NCBI GenBank assembly: GCA_017461505.1
Contig: JAFTXV010000011.1
Coordinates: 124,001-188,000 of the forward strand
Source of the DNA: Paludibacteraceae bacterium
GTDB taxonomy: Bacteria > Bacteroidota > Bacteroidia > Bacteroidales > Paludibacteraceae
Length of the DNA: 64,000 nucleotides
Direction of reading: 5' to 3'
In this document: positions 41,347 through 48,854 of the stretch, piece by piece
How positions within the stretch are numbered: position 1 is the first letter of the stretch
Layout: every line of letters starts with the position of its first letter
The notes under the pieces: model-generated
The model's input: only the letters and a program-made list of their open reading frames with translations
The model's database searches: none
Told to the model about the DNA's origin: nothing
Position numbers and translations under genes: made by a program

Positions 41347-41487
41347 CAATTCAAATGAAAACGGTTAAGACACTCCACTTTGATGCGATTAACTATTTGT
41401 ATATCAGCGTGTAACGTATGTTTGTGTGTCCTTTTTTTAGGGCTGTGTTTTTAGGGCGATAGGTGAACTATCGTCGTTTTTATTTTT
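41347..41487 (+). ncRNA. Short transcript with stop-split peptide frame
   Basis: Promoter at 41310-41340 and terminator at 41455-41487 define a transcript of about 140 nt. It contains MKTVKTLHFDAINYLYISV (41355-41414, TAA) and, after one codon in the same frame, MFVCPFFRAVFLGR (41418-41462, TAG). It may be a leader, an attenuator, or a small RNA with incidental frames. The single in-frame TAA between the two halves is notable. Confidence 0.4.
41455..41487 (+). terminator. Terminator of the short transcript
   Basis: GGCGATAG-GTGAA-CTATCGTC stem is followed by GTTTTTATTTTT. Confidence 0.75.
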
Positions 41488-41611
41488 GGCTTGACGGCTG
41501 TTTTTTGAGCAGCATTTTTACATATTTCGACGAGTATAGTACGCTATACCGTCCTTTGGTGTTTATTTGTATGCGCACACGCGCACATGTATGAAGTACT
41601 AATCACTTCGC

Positions 41612-41841
41612 CCTCTGCTCACAGAAATGAGCAATAAATTGCGCCTTTGGCGCACATGATATAACATACCTAACGAGGACTTCATGGTCTGAGTTTGCAA
41701 ATACCTAACGAGGACTTCGTGGTCTGAGTTTATAAATACCTAACGAGGACTTCATGGTCTGAGTTTATAAATACCTAACGAGGACTTCGTGAGTCCGAGT
41801 CAATAAATACCTAACGAGGACTTCGTGAGTCCGAGTTAAGA
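41612..41841 (+). repeat. Left copy of long direct repeat, with five tandem 35-bp units
   Basis: Starts with CCTCTGCTCACAGAAATGAG (hairpin GCTCA/TGAGC), then the hairpin TGCGCC-TTT-GGCGCA, then five 35-36-bp units beginning at 41671, 41706, 41741, 41776 and 41812. Each unit contains CTAACGAGGACTTC and TGAGTCCGAG or TGGTCTGAG; in the last two, GGACT and AGTCC can pair. The right copy is at 45938-46096 with three units. No spacers, so it is not a CRISPR array. Confidence 0.92.
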
Positions 41842-41861
41842 GGAGGAATGGCGGCGAGCCC

Positions 41862-41882
41862 AACTCGTAGAACGAGTTTTTT
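41862..41882 (+). terminator. Terminator after the left repeat array
   Basis: AACTCG-TAGAA-CGAGTT is followed by a T run (six T's including the end of the stem). It suggests that the tandem array is transcribed. Confidence 0.65.
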
Positions 41883-41900
41883 CTCGCAAGCACATTCCGA

Positions 41901-41938
41901 CGAAGTGTTCTTTGACGTATTGACATATTTGGATTTTA
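41901..41938 (+). repeat. Cassette A left terminal inverted repeat
   Basis: CGAAGTG followed by TTCTTTGACGTATTGACATA and TTTGGATTTTA. A reverse-complement copy (about 27 of 30 bases) lies at 43621-43650, after the ATPase gene. Nearly identical sequence starts the HipBA cassette at 46975, and an inverted copy ends that cassette at 48819-48854. Confidence 0.85.
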
Positions 41939-41952
41939 CACTTTTTAGGCGG

Positions 41953-42085
41953 AATTTTCGCCAAACTCGGTAAAAATTTACCGCCAAACTCGGTAAAAGT
42001 TCCGCCAAATTCTATAGTAATTTTCCGCCAAACTCTATAGTAAGAATCCGCCAAACTCTATAGTAAGAATCCGCAAAATTCATTA
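41953..42085 (+). repeat. 23-bp tandem repeats upstream of the ATPase promoter
   Basis: About five units with CCGCCAAACT and either CGGTAAAA or CTATAGTAAGAAT. The first units form the palindrome GGTAAAAATTTACC. They end 18 bp before the promoter, where iteron-like operators would be expected. Confidence 0.85.
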
Positions 42086-42102
42086 TTTTTTTTCATAAAT
42101 AC

Positions 42103-42133
42103 TTGTATATGTGAAAAATAAGTTGTATCTTTG
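42103..42133 (+). promoter_or_regulatory. Promoter of the DUF4143 ATPase gene
   Basis: TTG (42103-42105), 20 bp, TATCTTTG (42126-42133), then CAGCGTCAA. The start codon is about 38 bp downstream. Confidence 0.8.
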
Positions 42134-42171
42134 CAGCGTCAAAAACACACGCATAATAACTATTATTTTTT

Positions 42172-43452
42172 ATGGCAGAGAAAACATACAAAAAGCGTAT
42201 TGCAGACCAGTTGTTAGCAGAACGTCTAGAAGAGGTTGGAGCAGTACTGATAGAAGGACCTAAGTGGTGTGGAAAAACCACTACTGCTCTTCAGCATGCT
42301 AAAAGTTCAGTCATGTTAGCAAACCCAGAGACTCTACAGAAGAGCAAAATCATGATTGCTACCAATTCTTCTCAGCTATTAAGCGGTAATACTCCGCGAC
42401 TGTTTGATGAGTGGCAGACCGTTCCAGAACTTTGGGATAATATCCGATATGAGGTTGACGAGCGTAATGCAGAAGGTCAATTCATATTGACGGGTTCTGC
42501 GGTGCCAGTTACATCAGACAAGATAGTGCATTCTGGTACTGGTCGCTTCGCTTGGATAACCATGCGTCCGATGAGTCTTTGGGAATCTGAAGAATCCACA
42601 GGCTCAGTGAGTCTTCAAGCACTTTTTGATGGACATCAACAAGTTGAGGGCGATTGCAAATACAAACTAGATGATATCGCTTTTAAGCTATGTCGTGGTG
42701 GATGGCCCTCATCGCTTAATCGCTCTCCAAGAGCGGCATTACGCGTGGCTAGAAATTATTTTGATGCGGTGGTAAAAACAGATTTTATCCGTGTAGATGG
42801 TACTTTGCGAGATCAAAATCGCAGCCGCATGCTTCTTCGCTCATTAGCTCGTTTACAAGGAACACAAACTGCAATTAGTGTAATCAGACAAGATATGCTT
42901 TCGAATGATGAAAGTACATTGTCGGAAGTAACGGTGGCTTCCTATATTGAGGCGTTGCGAAAAATCTTTGTAGTTGAAGATATGCCCGCATGGAGCGCTA
43001 ATTTGCGTTCCAAGACGGCTATTAGGACCAGCCCAACACGTTATTTTGTTGATCCAAGCATCGCGGTTGCCGCATTGGGTATCACACCAGCGGATTTATT
43101 GGATGATATGCAAACATTTGGTTTCCTCTTTGAGGCCATGGCTATCCGAGATTTGCGTGTGTATGCTGATGCTTTGGATGCTAAAGTTTACCATTATCGC
43201 GATAAAGATGAACTGGAATGTGATGCTGTAATAGAGTTGCGCAATGGTAGATATGCTTTGGTGGAAATCAAAATCGGTGGTATGGATAATATACTCATAG
43301 CAGCTAAGCAATTGCAGAAGTTAGCGAAGAAGATTAACACAGAGAAGATGGGCGAGCCAGCATTCCGCATGGTACTAACGGCTGTTGGTGATGAAACCTA
43401 TTGCCTTGAAGACGGCACTCTTGTAGTGCCAATTGGCTGCCTAAAGCACTGA
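42172..43452 (+). CDS. AAA ATPase with DUF4143 nuclease-like domain
   Basis: 426 aa. N-terminal AAA_14 domain: Walker A IEGPKWCGKTTTALQ, Walker B PRLFDEWQTVPE and sensor FILTGSAVP. The C-terminal DUF4143 domain is PD-(D/E)xK-like: DELECDAVIEL and YALVEIKIG keep the acidic residue and the ExK motif. Such proteins are common accessory genes of unsettled function, often scattered and variable between strains. It is the cargo of cassette A: inverted repeats at both ends, tandem repeats and promoter before it, terminator after it. Confidence 0.88.
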   Translation: MAEKTYKKRIADQLLAERLEEVGAVLIEGPKWCGKTTTALQHAKSSVMLANPETLQKSKIMIATNSSQLLSGNTPRLFDEWQTVPELWDNIRYEVDERNAEGQFILTGSAVPVTSDKIVHSGTGRFAWITMRPMSLWESEESTGSVSLQALFDGHQQVEGDCKYKLDDIAFKLCRGGWPSSLNRSPRAALRVARNYFDAVVKTDFIRVDGTLRDQNRSRMLLRSLARLQGTQTAISVIRQDMLSNDESTLSEVTVASYIEALRKIFVVEDMPAWSANLRSKTAIRTSPTRYFVDPSIAVAALGITPADLLDDMQTFGFLFEAMAIRDLRVYADALDAKVYHYRDKDELECDAVIELRNGRYALVEIKIGGMDNILIAAKQLQKLAKKINTEKMGEPAFRMVLTAVGDETYCLEDGTLVVPIGCLKH

Positions 43453-43498
43453 TTTACAGTGAAAACACGGTGCTAACACAAACTTGTATTACCATCCA

Positions 43499-43535
43499 AA
43501 TGAAATAGAGGCAAACGACTCTATTTCATTGTTTT
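43499..43535 (+). terminator. Terminator of cassette A
   Basis: TGAAATAGAG (43501-43510) pairs with CTCTATTTCA (43519-43528), followed by TTGTTTTAT. The block CCAAATGAAATAG...CAAACGACTCTATTTC is also the terminator of cassette B at 48781-48812. Confidence 0.85.
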
Positions 43536-43559
43536 ATACTCTCTCCGAAAAACACTCTA

Positions 43560-43650
43560 ACAGCCGCAGGCGGTCCAACAGCCCTCTTGGCGGTCTAACT
43601 TCTAACAGCGTTAGCGGTCTAATATCCAAATTTGTCAATACGTCAAAGAA
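43560..43650. repeat. Hairpin-like units and right inverted repeat of cassette A
   Basis: 43560-43620 has three units of the type CTAACAGC-[short G/C-rich inverted piece]-GCGGTC. 43621-43650 is the right terminal repeat, the reverse complement of TTCTTTGACGTATTGACA plus AATTTGGATATT. Confidence 0.8.
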
Positions 43651-43783
43651 GTAGGAAGTGCCCTATCTGTTTCACGACTATTAGGCGACCACGATAGGAC
43701 ATCTGTGGGACATCTGTAGCACTTCTGTGGAACTTCAAACAAAACAAAGAATAATAACTACCTTCCCTGAAGGATAATCAACA
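43651..43783. other. Gap before the 226-aa gene
   Basis: Contains GGACATCTGTGG / GGACATCTGTAG / GCACTTCTGTGG, three diverged 12-bp units of the dispersed 12-mer family, and the hairpin CCTTC-CCT-GAAGG at 43762-43772. No clear promoter was seen. Confidence 0.5.
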
Positions 43784-44464
43784 ATGACAAAGCAGGCTCA
43801 AATAGAAAACGTACCACGCACACAAGCAGAAATACTACAATTGGGCAAGGAGGTGATTTCCTACTTGCAACATTTGTGTGAAGACTATGACATGGGAAAC
43901 ACCTTTGCCATTGTGCTTGTGGCTGTTCTCCTGCGAACACTGCTTAAGACGAAAGGATCAACCGAATCTGTCTTGAAGCAGTTGGGAAAAGACACAATAG
44001 ATTTTGTTGACACACGCGCACCAATAGGTTCGTTTTCGTATTGGACATTTGGCGACAATATATGCAATCATACTTTTATTGCGCACAATGTATATGGTGG
44101 TTTGTTGAGTAAGATAGTTACCAACGGTGAGCATGGTTTGAACTTGGATTACCAACCATTGTTGGATAGAAACCGAAACGCTGATAAGCAATCTTTCGAT
44201 GATTGGTACACGGCTATTGTGTTCAAAGATTCTACATTCCAATTATCTCGCGAAGATTGCATTAATATTGTAGCAGACAAGGATGGTGGTGCTCATTTAG
44301 ACAAAAGGATTCCTCCTAAATATAGTTGTTTCCGTGAACCTACAGCATTGCAATTCATCATTGATGGCCAAATAGCTGTTTTTAACCAAAATCCCGTATA
44401 TGTTTCCATCCGCCAAATAGCATGGGAAGTATTAGAGAGTTTGAAAAGAGCAAAAGTGATTTAA
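43784..44464 (+). CDS. Protein of unknown function, first gene of accessory module
   Basis: 226 aa, no signal peptide. A hydrophobic helix lies near residues 39-52 (TFAIVLVAVLLRTLL). Conserved-looking blocks: FSYWTFGDNICNHTFIAH and INIVADKDGGAHLDKRIPPK; I have a vague memory of the DKDGGAH type of motif in uncharacterised accessory proteins, without a known function. C-terminus SIRQIAWEVLESLKRA. It is 37 bp before the P-loop gene and probably forms an operon with it. Both lie inside the long direct repeats. Confidence 0.65.
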   Translation: MTKQAQIENVPRTQAEILQLGKEVISYLQHLCEDYDMGNTFAIVLVAVLLRTLLKTKGSTESVLKQLGKDTIDFVDTRAPIGSFSYWTFGDNICNHTFIAHNVYGGLLSKIVTNGEHGLNLDYQPLLDRNRNADKQSFDDWYTAIVFKDSTFQLSREDCINIVADKDGGAHLDKRIPPKYSCFREPTALQFIIDGQIAVFNQNPVYVSIRQIAWEVLESLKRAKVI

Positions 44465-44501
44465 AAAACAGATAACAAACCCCGCCTAGACAAAAAGAAA
44501 T

Positions 44502-45908
44502 ATGGCATTATTTGTAATATATGGCTACCAAAATTCAGGCAAGACGCATACGGCTTGGCTGGTGTATAATCTGCTCAAGGCAGCAGGTTCTAAATTGTAT
44601 TTTGAAAGCCATCCTGCACAAAACGAACTCACATACGCTGAGGTATTGCAACATATTACAGACAGATATAATGCTCCTGACACCACACCTCACATCTCGG
44701 ATTTTAGAGCATTAATTGAGTACAAAGGTAAAAAGGTGGCAATCTTCAGTGCAGGTGATTGTGTGAAAGATTATAATTGGGCAGTCACTAGTTTAGTAGA
44801 TAATTTGGATTGGGCACAAAAGGAGGGGGCTGACCATATCGTTTGTTGCTCAAGATATATAAATCGAGCAGGTTCTGTACAACGCTACTTGTTAGACAAT
44901 TACAATATATACAAATTGTATCATAAATCTCGCACAAATATTCTCTCTGAGCAATTAGCGGATATACAAAAGGTAGCAAAAAAAATATTTACAGATATAA
45001 AACATAGTAGTATGCTTCAATCAGCACTGCAGGACGCATATAATCAAGATAATAATATTGGAGAAGTTGGTTTATTTCAAAGGATAATTGAATATTTTGA
45101 GTGTCATCCTAAATGCACTCCTATCAAGATGCACCAACATTATGTTCAATATGGTAATCCTGTTGTTAAATGTGAAATCTCAGACATATTATTTGTGTCT
45201 TATTCGAAGCATTATCCTTGGATGAAAATAAATTTTTTGCAAGCAAAAAAAGCGGATTTTAACAATAGGAAAGAGGGATTGGTTTCAAATAATACAAAAT
45301 TAAAGTTTAGTATTGACAAAAATCAGTATAATTTATTGAAGGATCGTCCTGAAATTGACCCATTGAAAACAGGATTGCCTAAAGACATTTTGAGTAAAGC
45401 ATGTAATGCGTCAATCACTTCATATGGAGTATTCTACAATGCTTCGAATTCTAGTAAGACTACTACGGTTGAATTTGCATTTGAGATTACTGATTTATTG
45501 CAACCTACTCCAAAAGTTACAAGGGCTTGTTTTGGAACAATTGACACCTACTATGGTTGTATTTGCAATAATAAATATTGTCATTGTCATTGTTGGCATG
45601 AACTTAATTTATTGACGACTTTAGATACAGATTGTTTTGAGAACGCACTATTAAATTTCCAAATAGGTTCACCTATTGAAGATGAAGGGGCAATCCACTT
45701 AGCAAAAGCCATTGAAGCACTTTTACAAAAAGAGGGGAAAAGCAACCATTCATTCATGCAATTTATGCAAAAACATGAACATCAGTGGAAATCTATTTCG
45801 AATGATAATAATAAAGGTTTAGACATGGACAATCTCGAATCGTTATCATCCATTCAATATGTTGTATTGGTAGATATTGACAACGAAGAATACAGCAATA
45901 ACGATTAA
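44502..45908 (+). CDS. P-loop NTPase with possible nuclease domain
   Basis: 468 aa. Walker A at the very N-terminus (FVIYGYQNSGKTHTAW), followed by a compact NTPase-like domain to about residue 165 with VAIFSAGD and DHIVCCSRY. The second half is unassigned. EISDILFVSY followed 15 residues later by FLQAKKADF resembles the D...QxK core of PD-(D/E)xK nucleases (inference). A cysteine/histidine cluster, CICNNKYCHCHCWHE, lies near residue 355 and could bind zinc. Base composition is clearly more AT-rich than the flanking housekeeping genes, suggesting transfer. A sensor-effector defence protein is one possible reading. Confidence 0.6.
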   Translation: MALFVIYGYQNSGKTHTAWLVYNLLKAAGSKLYFESHPAQNELTYAEVLQHITDRYNAPDTTPHISDFRALIEYKGKKVAIFSAGDCVKDYNWAVTSLVDNLDWAQKEGADHIVCCSRYINRAGSVQRYLLDNYNIYKLYHKSRTNILSEQLADIQKVAKKIFTDIKHSSMLQSALQDAYNQDNNIGEVGLFQRIIEYFECHPKCTPIKMHQHYVQYGNPVVKCEISDILFVSYSKHYPWMKINFLQAKKADFNNRKEGLVSNNTKLKFSIDKNQYNLLKDRPEIDPLKTGLPKDILSKACNASITSYGVFYNASNSSKTTTVEFAFEITDLLQPTPKVTRACFGTIDTYYGCICNNKYCHCHCWHELNLLTTLDTDCFENALLNFQIGSPIEDEGAIHLAKAIEALLQKEGKSNHSFMQFMQKHEHQWKSISNDNNKGLDMDNLESLSSIQYVVLVDIDNEEYSNND

Positions 45909-45937
45909 TCCCCCACGGGCACGGGTCATTGGTTTGA

Positions 45938-46096
45938 CCTCTGCTCACAGAAATGAGCAATAAATTGCGCCTTTGGCGCACATGATATAACATGCCTAAC
46001 GAGGACTTCGTGGTCTGAGTTTATAAATACCTAACGAGGACTTCGTGAGTCCGAGTCAATAAATATCTAACGAGGACTTCGTGAGTCCGAGTTAAG
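45938..46096 (+). repeat. Right copy of long direct repeat, with three tandem 35-bp units
   Basis: The first 94 bp match 41612-41705 with only a few mismatches, including both hairpins (GCTCA/TGAGC and TGCGCC-TTT-GGCGCA). The 35-36-bp units begin at 45997, 46032 and 46068. Together with the left copy it brackets about 4.3 kb with the ATPase cassette and the two-gene module. Confidence 0.92.
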
Positions 46097-46271
46097 AGCG
46101 GAGGCGCATGTCGCCCAATGATGCAAGGCATCAGTCATTGCGACCATGCTGCCGAACGCGAAAGTGTTCTTTGACATATTGATATGATAAAAATCTATTT
46201 GAGATAGGGTAGGTTTTTGGAGGTTCTTTACAACTCCCATAGAACTTCGCTTACCACTCGGTTACCACTAA
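46097..46271. other. Gap with a third, diverged left-end sequence
   Basis: 46160-46203 has GTGTTCTTTGACATATTGAT, a diverged form of the cassette left end, followed by ATGATAAAAATCTATTTGAG; a related ATTGATATGATAAAAA segment is at 49019-49034. Diverged 12-bp units (CATAGAACTTCG, ACTCGGTTACC) follow near 46230-46262. No gene is seen. Confidence 0.55.
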
Positions 46272-46901
46272 TCACGTGCCGCCACTGTCACCTCTGTATT
46301 TTGGTGTCAAATAACGGCTCGGTTCTGTGGTACCTTCTTCTGCTGTTATACTAATATTATCAATGTAACAACTGTATGTTGTAATTGCATTCCCCTTGTT
46401 CGATGTCCCTTCTGCAGGTGAAATGGTTAGGACAACTTTATCAAACTGTTGCAGGTCTGAAAAAGTATATGTGCTATATGAAGTTGTTTTGTTGCTCCAT
46501 GTTATTGTGGTAGAATTTGTATATACAACATTATTATTTAAGTATGTGGTAAAAGTCACGTGTGGCCATGTTTGTGTTGTACTAGGGAAAGAAGTCCATG
46601 CAGCGTCAAGTGTAAATTGAATATTGGTATATGACGATAAATCAAATCCAGCAAATGTGAACGTGTTATTATTTTTTGAAGTACCTCCAAACGATGGCTT
46701 AGGATTTCCATTATTGTTATTGATATTACCTGATGCTGTAATGTTGTTAGTGGTTCCTGATGCTCCTGTATTGGAATAAATTGTCTCACCCCACACCTGT
46801 CCTATTCCGACAATAAGGAGCATAGTTAATACCATCACAAGGCGTTTGCCTAATGTTTTGCTTAAAGCACTTGCTTGACTGAAAAGTAGATTTGTCATCA
46901 T
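46272..46901 (-). CDS. Secreted surface-protein fragment or short paralogue
   Basis: 209 aa. Long signal peptide ending in VLTMLLIVGIGQVWGE, very like MVLMTIGIGSAWGE of the 2341-aa adhesin, so the two share export and cleavage signals. The mature part is Ser/Thr/Asn-rich and beta-rich and looks like a carbohydrate-binding/jelly-roll type domain (VVLTISPAEGTSNKGNAITTY, CYIDNISITAEE). It stops soon after this domain and lacks any sorting tag, so it may be the remaining 5' part of a larger gene broken by the island. Alone among the surface genes here it lies on the - strand. Confidence 0.55.
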   Translation of the reverse strand: MMTNLLFSQASALSKTLGKRLVMVLTMLLIVGIGQVWGETIYSNTGASGTTNNITASGNINNNNGNPKPSFGGTSKNNNTFTFAGFDLSSYTNIQFTLDAAWTSFPSTTQTWPHVTFTTYLNNNVVYTNSTTITWSNKTTSYSTYTFSDLQQFDKVVLTISPAEGTSNKGNAITTYSCYIDNISITAEEGTTEPSRYLTPKYRGDSGGT

Positions 46902-46974
46902 ATCTTTATGTTTTAATTATTAGCACATCAATAGCCCCCATGGGCGTTGAAATATAACGGCTCTGCCGTAAACG
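46902..46974. other. Gap with hairpin before cassette B
   Basis: AT-rich, with CCCCATGGG and the micro-hairpin ACGGC-TCT-GCCGT (46957-46969). No gene is seen. Confidence 0.4.
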
Positions 46975-47020
46975 CGTTCTTTGACGTATTGACATATTTG
47001 GATTTTACACTTTTTAGGCG
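46975..47020 (+). repeat. Cassette B left terminal inverted repeat
   Basis: TTCTTTGACGTATTGACATA, then TTTGGATTTTACACTTTTTAGGCG. Identical over more than 40 bp to 41908-41951 at the start of cassette A. The inverted partner is at 48819-48854. Confidence 0.88.
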
Positions 47021-47098
47021 CACTTTTTGTGAAATATCACACTTTTTAGTCGCACTTTTTGCAAAATATCACACTTTTTAGGCGCACTTTCTTGCACA
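47003..47098 (+). repeat. Three direct repeats upstream of the hipBA promoter
   Basis: About 32-34-bp units with CACACTTTTTAGGCGCACTTT (first 20 bases shown as CACACTTTTTAGGCGCACTT) and TTGTGAAATAT or TTGCAAAATAT. The last unit overlaps the promoter TTG. Position and spacing suggest operator sites. Confidence 0.8.
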
Positions 47099-47122
47099 AT
47101 TCAAAAAAAAGCAGTATCTTTG
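47092..47122 (+). promoter_or_regulatory. Promoter of hipBA
   Basis: TTG (47092-47094), 20 bp, TATCTTTG (47115-47122), then CAGC. Same form as the promoters at 41310 and 42103. Confidence 0.8.
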
Positions 47123-47130
47123 CAGCCGAA

Positions 47131-47182
47131 TTAAACTATCATATAATATAGTTTATATTTTCATTTGTGTTACTATATGATA
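47131..47182 (+). promoter_or_regulatory. Likely HipB operator sites in the hipBA leader
   Basis: AAACTAT (47133-47139) and ATAGTTT (47148-47154) form an inverted repeat around CATATA, and a second half-site TACTATATGATA follows at 47171-47182. They lie between transcription start and the hipB ATG, where the antitoxin is expected to bind for autorepression. Confidence 0.55.
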
Positions 47183-47195
47183 TTTTATTGGTATT

Positions 47196-47516
47196 ATGAG
47201 CAAGTCCACACAAAGTACTCTTCTGCCACGGAGAGCCCAAAAAAACTTAGCCATTGTAGGCGAACAAATTCGTTTGGCTCGTTTGCGTCGTGATATTAGC
47301 ATTGCGCAAATTGCTGATCGTGCAGGTTGTTCAGAACTGACGGTAATGCGTGTCGAAAAAGGTACTCCTTCTGTAGCGATAGGTACATATCTGCGCATTC
47401 TATTTGCCCTGAACTTGGACGAGGATATCCTATTGATTGCGCAGCAAGACACCATCGGTCGTGAGTTGCAAGACCTATCACTCAAAAAACGCCAACGTGC
47501 ATCATCAAAACAATAG
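47196..47516 (+). CDS. hipB: HipB-like XRE antitoxin
   Basis: 106 aa. Helix-turn-helix of the XRE type: GEQIRLARLRRDISIAQIADRAGCSELTVMRVEKGTPSVAI. The N- and C-terminal tails are basic. It lies 3 bp before hipA, the classical antitoxin-first order. It should bind the operator in its own leader and neutralise HipA. Confidence 0.88.
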   Translation: MSKSTQSTLLPRRAQKNLAIVGEQIRLARLRRDISIAQIADRAGCSELTVMRVEKGTPSVAIGTYLRILFALNLDEDILLIAQQDTIGRELQDLSLKKRQRASSKQ

Positions 47517-47519
47517 ACT

Positions 47520-48755
47520 ATGCAAGAGATTGAAGTATATCTTGACCACAATGCCCAATTAGAATTGGTGGGTAAACTTACCTACGAACAATTGCGAGGT
47601 AATGCTACGTACCATTTCTCATATGATGCTGCGTGGCTGACTAATCATCCACACTTATCCTTGAGTGGTGATTTGCAATCCCATACAGGTTGGCAGCATG
47701 CAACAAAGCGCCTCTTTGGTTGTTTCACAGATGCCTTGCCTGACCGTTGGGGACGGCGTTTGATTGATAAACGCGAGCAGATTGTGGCTCAAGCAGAGAA
47801 TAGAATTCCTCGAACATTCAGTGATTTTGATTATCTGCTTCAGTTGGATGATTACTCTCGTATGGGAGCGTTCAGATTTCGCATAGCTGGCGAAAAGAAT
47901 TTTATCGGCACTTCTGATGGTGAGATGTCTGTACCTCCACTCACATCGCTACGCGATTTCACGCAGATAGCACAGGCGTACGAGGCAAAACCTGATAATA
48001 TACAATGGGTTACCAATCTGTTACGTCAAGGCTCATCCTTAGGCGGAGCACGTCCGAAAGCCAATATGATGGATGAAAATGGCATGTTATATATTGCCAA
48101 GGTGCCATCCATTCATGACGACTACGATGTGGCTCTTTGGGAACATTTTGCTCATCAGTTAGCGAAGAAAGCAGGCATACAGGTTGCTGAAACTAAGCTT
48201 ATGGCTATCTCGGGTTTCTCTCATCATGTATTGCTATCCAAACGCTTTGACCGAATGGGAGCCAATCGTGTACATTCCGTATCCGCTATGACGCTCACCA
48301 ATCTTCAGGATGGCGCAGATGCTTCTTCGGGGAATGGATATTTGGACATTGTGGATACGATTGTCAGTGGCATGGGTATTGCAGATGCGGATAAGAATCT
48401 CAGAGAATTGTACCGTCGAGTGGCTTTCTCTATTTGCATAGGCAATCACGATGATCACTTCCGCAATCACGCCTTTGTTTTGACATCCAATGGTTGGACA
48501 CTTTCGCCAGCATATGATATTAATCCCACTAACATGCTGACTCAGAGTTTGCTGATTTCTGATTGTTCCTGCGAATCCTCGCTTATGGAGTTGCAGCGCG
48601 CTTCAGGACACTACTTATTATCTGAAGAAATAGCATTGCAGATCATCAACGAGGTGAAAGATGCAGTCCGTGATTGGCGTAAGGTAGCAACGCTTTGCCA
48701 CATTACTCCAGCAGAACAGCAGCGTTTTGCAAAACGATTGGAGTATTGCTTGTAA
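47520..48755 (+). CDS. hipA: HipA-family serine/threonine kinase toxin
   Basis: 411 aa. N-terminal HipA_N-like part (EIEVYLDHNAQLELVGKLTYEQL), then the kinase: phosphate loop RQGSSLGGARPKAN, active-site Lys region YIAKVPS, KRFDRMG, catalytic loop IGNHDDHFRNHAFVL and metal motif LSPAYDINP. HipA toxins phosphorylate aminoacyl-tRNA synthetases and cause growth arrest; the target here is unknown. All key residues appear present. The GTP/ATP loop serine is retained, so autophosphorylation is possible. Confidence 0.92.
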   Translation: MQEIEVYLDHNAQLELVGKLTYEQLRGNATYHFSYDAAWLTNHPHLSLSGDLQSHTGWQHATKRLFGCFTDALPDRWGRRLIDKREQIVAQAENRIPRTFSDFDYLLQLDDYSRMGAFRFRIAGEKNFIGTSDGEMSVPPLTSLRDFTQIAQAYEAKPDNIQWVTNLLRQGSSLGGARPKANMMDENGMLYIAKVPSIHDDYDVALWEHFAHQLAKKAGIQVAETKLMAISGFSHHVLLSKRFDRMGANRVHSVSAMTLTNLQDGADASSGNGYLDIVDTIVSGMGIADADKNLRELYRRVAFSICIGNHDDHFRNHAFVLTSNGWTLSPAYDINPTNMLTQSLLISDCSCESSLMELQRASGHYLLSEEIALQIINEVKDAVRDWRKVATLCHITPAEQQRFAKRLEYCL

Positions 48756-48780
48756 CCACATAACGAACTTTCCGTTCAAT

Positions 48781-48818
48781 CCAAATGAAATAGGGTCAAA
48801 CGACTCTATTTCTATTTT
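48781..48818 (+). terminator. Terminator of cassette B
   Basis: GAAATAGGGT pairs with ACTCTATTTC (one G-T pair), followed by TATTTTTA. The surrounding bases CCAAATGAAATAG and CAAACGACTCTATTTC match the terminator of cassette A. Confidence 0.85.
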
Positions 48819-48854
48819 TATCCAAATTATGTCAACATTTCAAAGATCACTTCG
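48819..48854 (-). repeat. Cassette B right terminal inverted repeat
   Basis: On the - strand it reads CGAAGTGATCTTTGAAATG then TTGACATAATTTGGATAA, matching the left ends at 41901 and 46975, including the CGAAGTG that precedes the left end of cassette A. Confidence 0.8.

Noticed and set aside
41671-41841. CRISPR array
   Set aside because: The 35-36-bp units follow each other directly with no unique spacers, and no cas genes are present.
41776-41841. Hammerhead ribozyme
   Set aside because: GAGTCC and GGAC recall stem II, but the CUGANGA and GAAA core sequences are absent.
41671-46096. Integron attC sites
   Set aside because: Units start with ACCTAAC, which fits RYYYAAC, but the matching GTTRRRY end is missing, the units are too short, and no integrase is seen.
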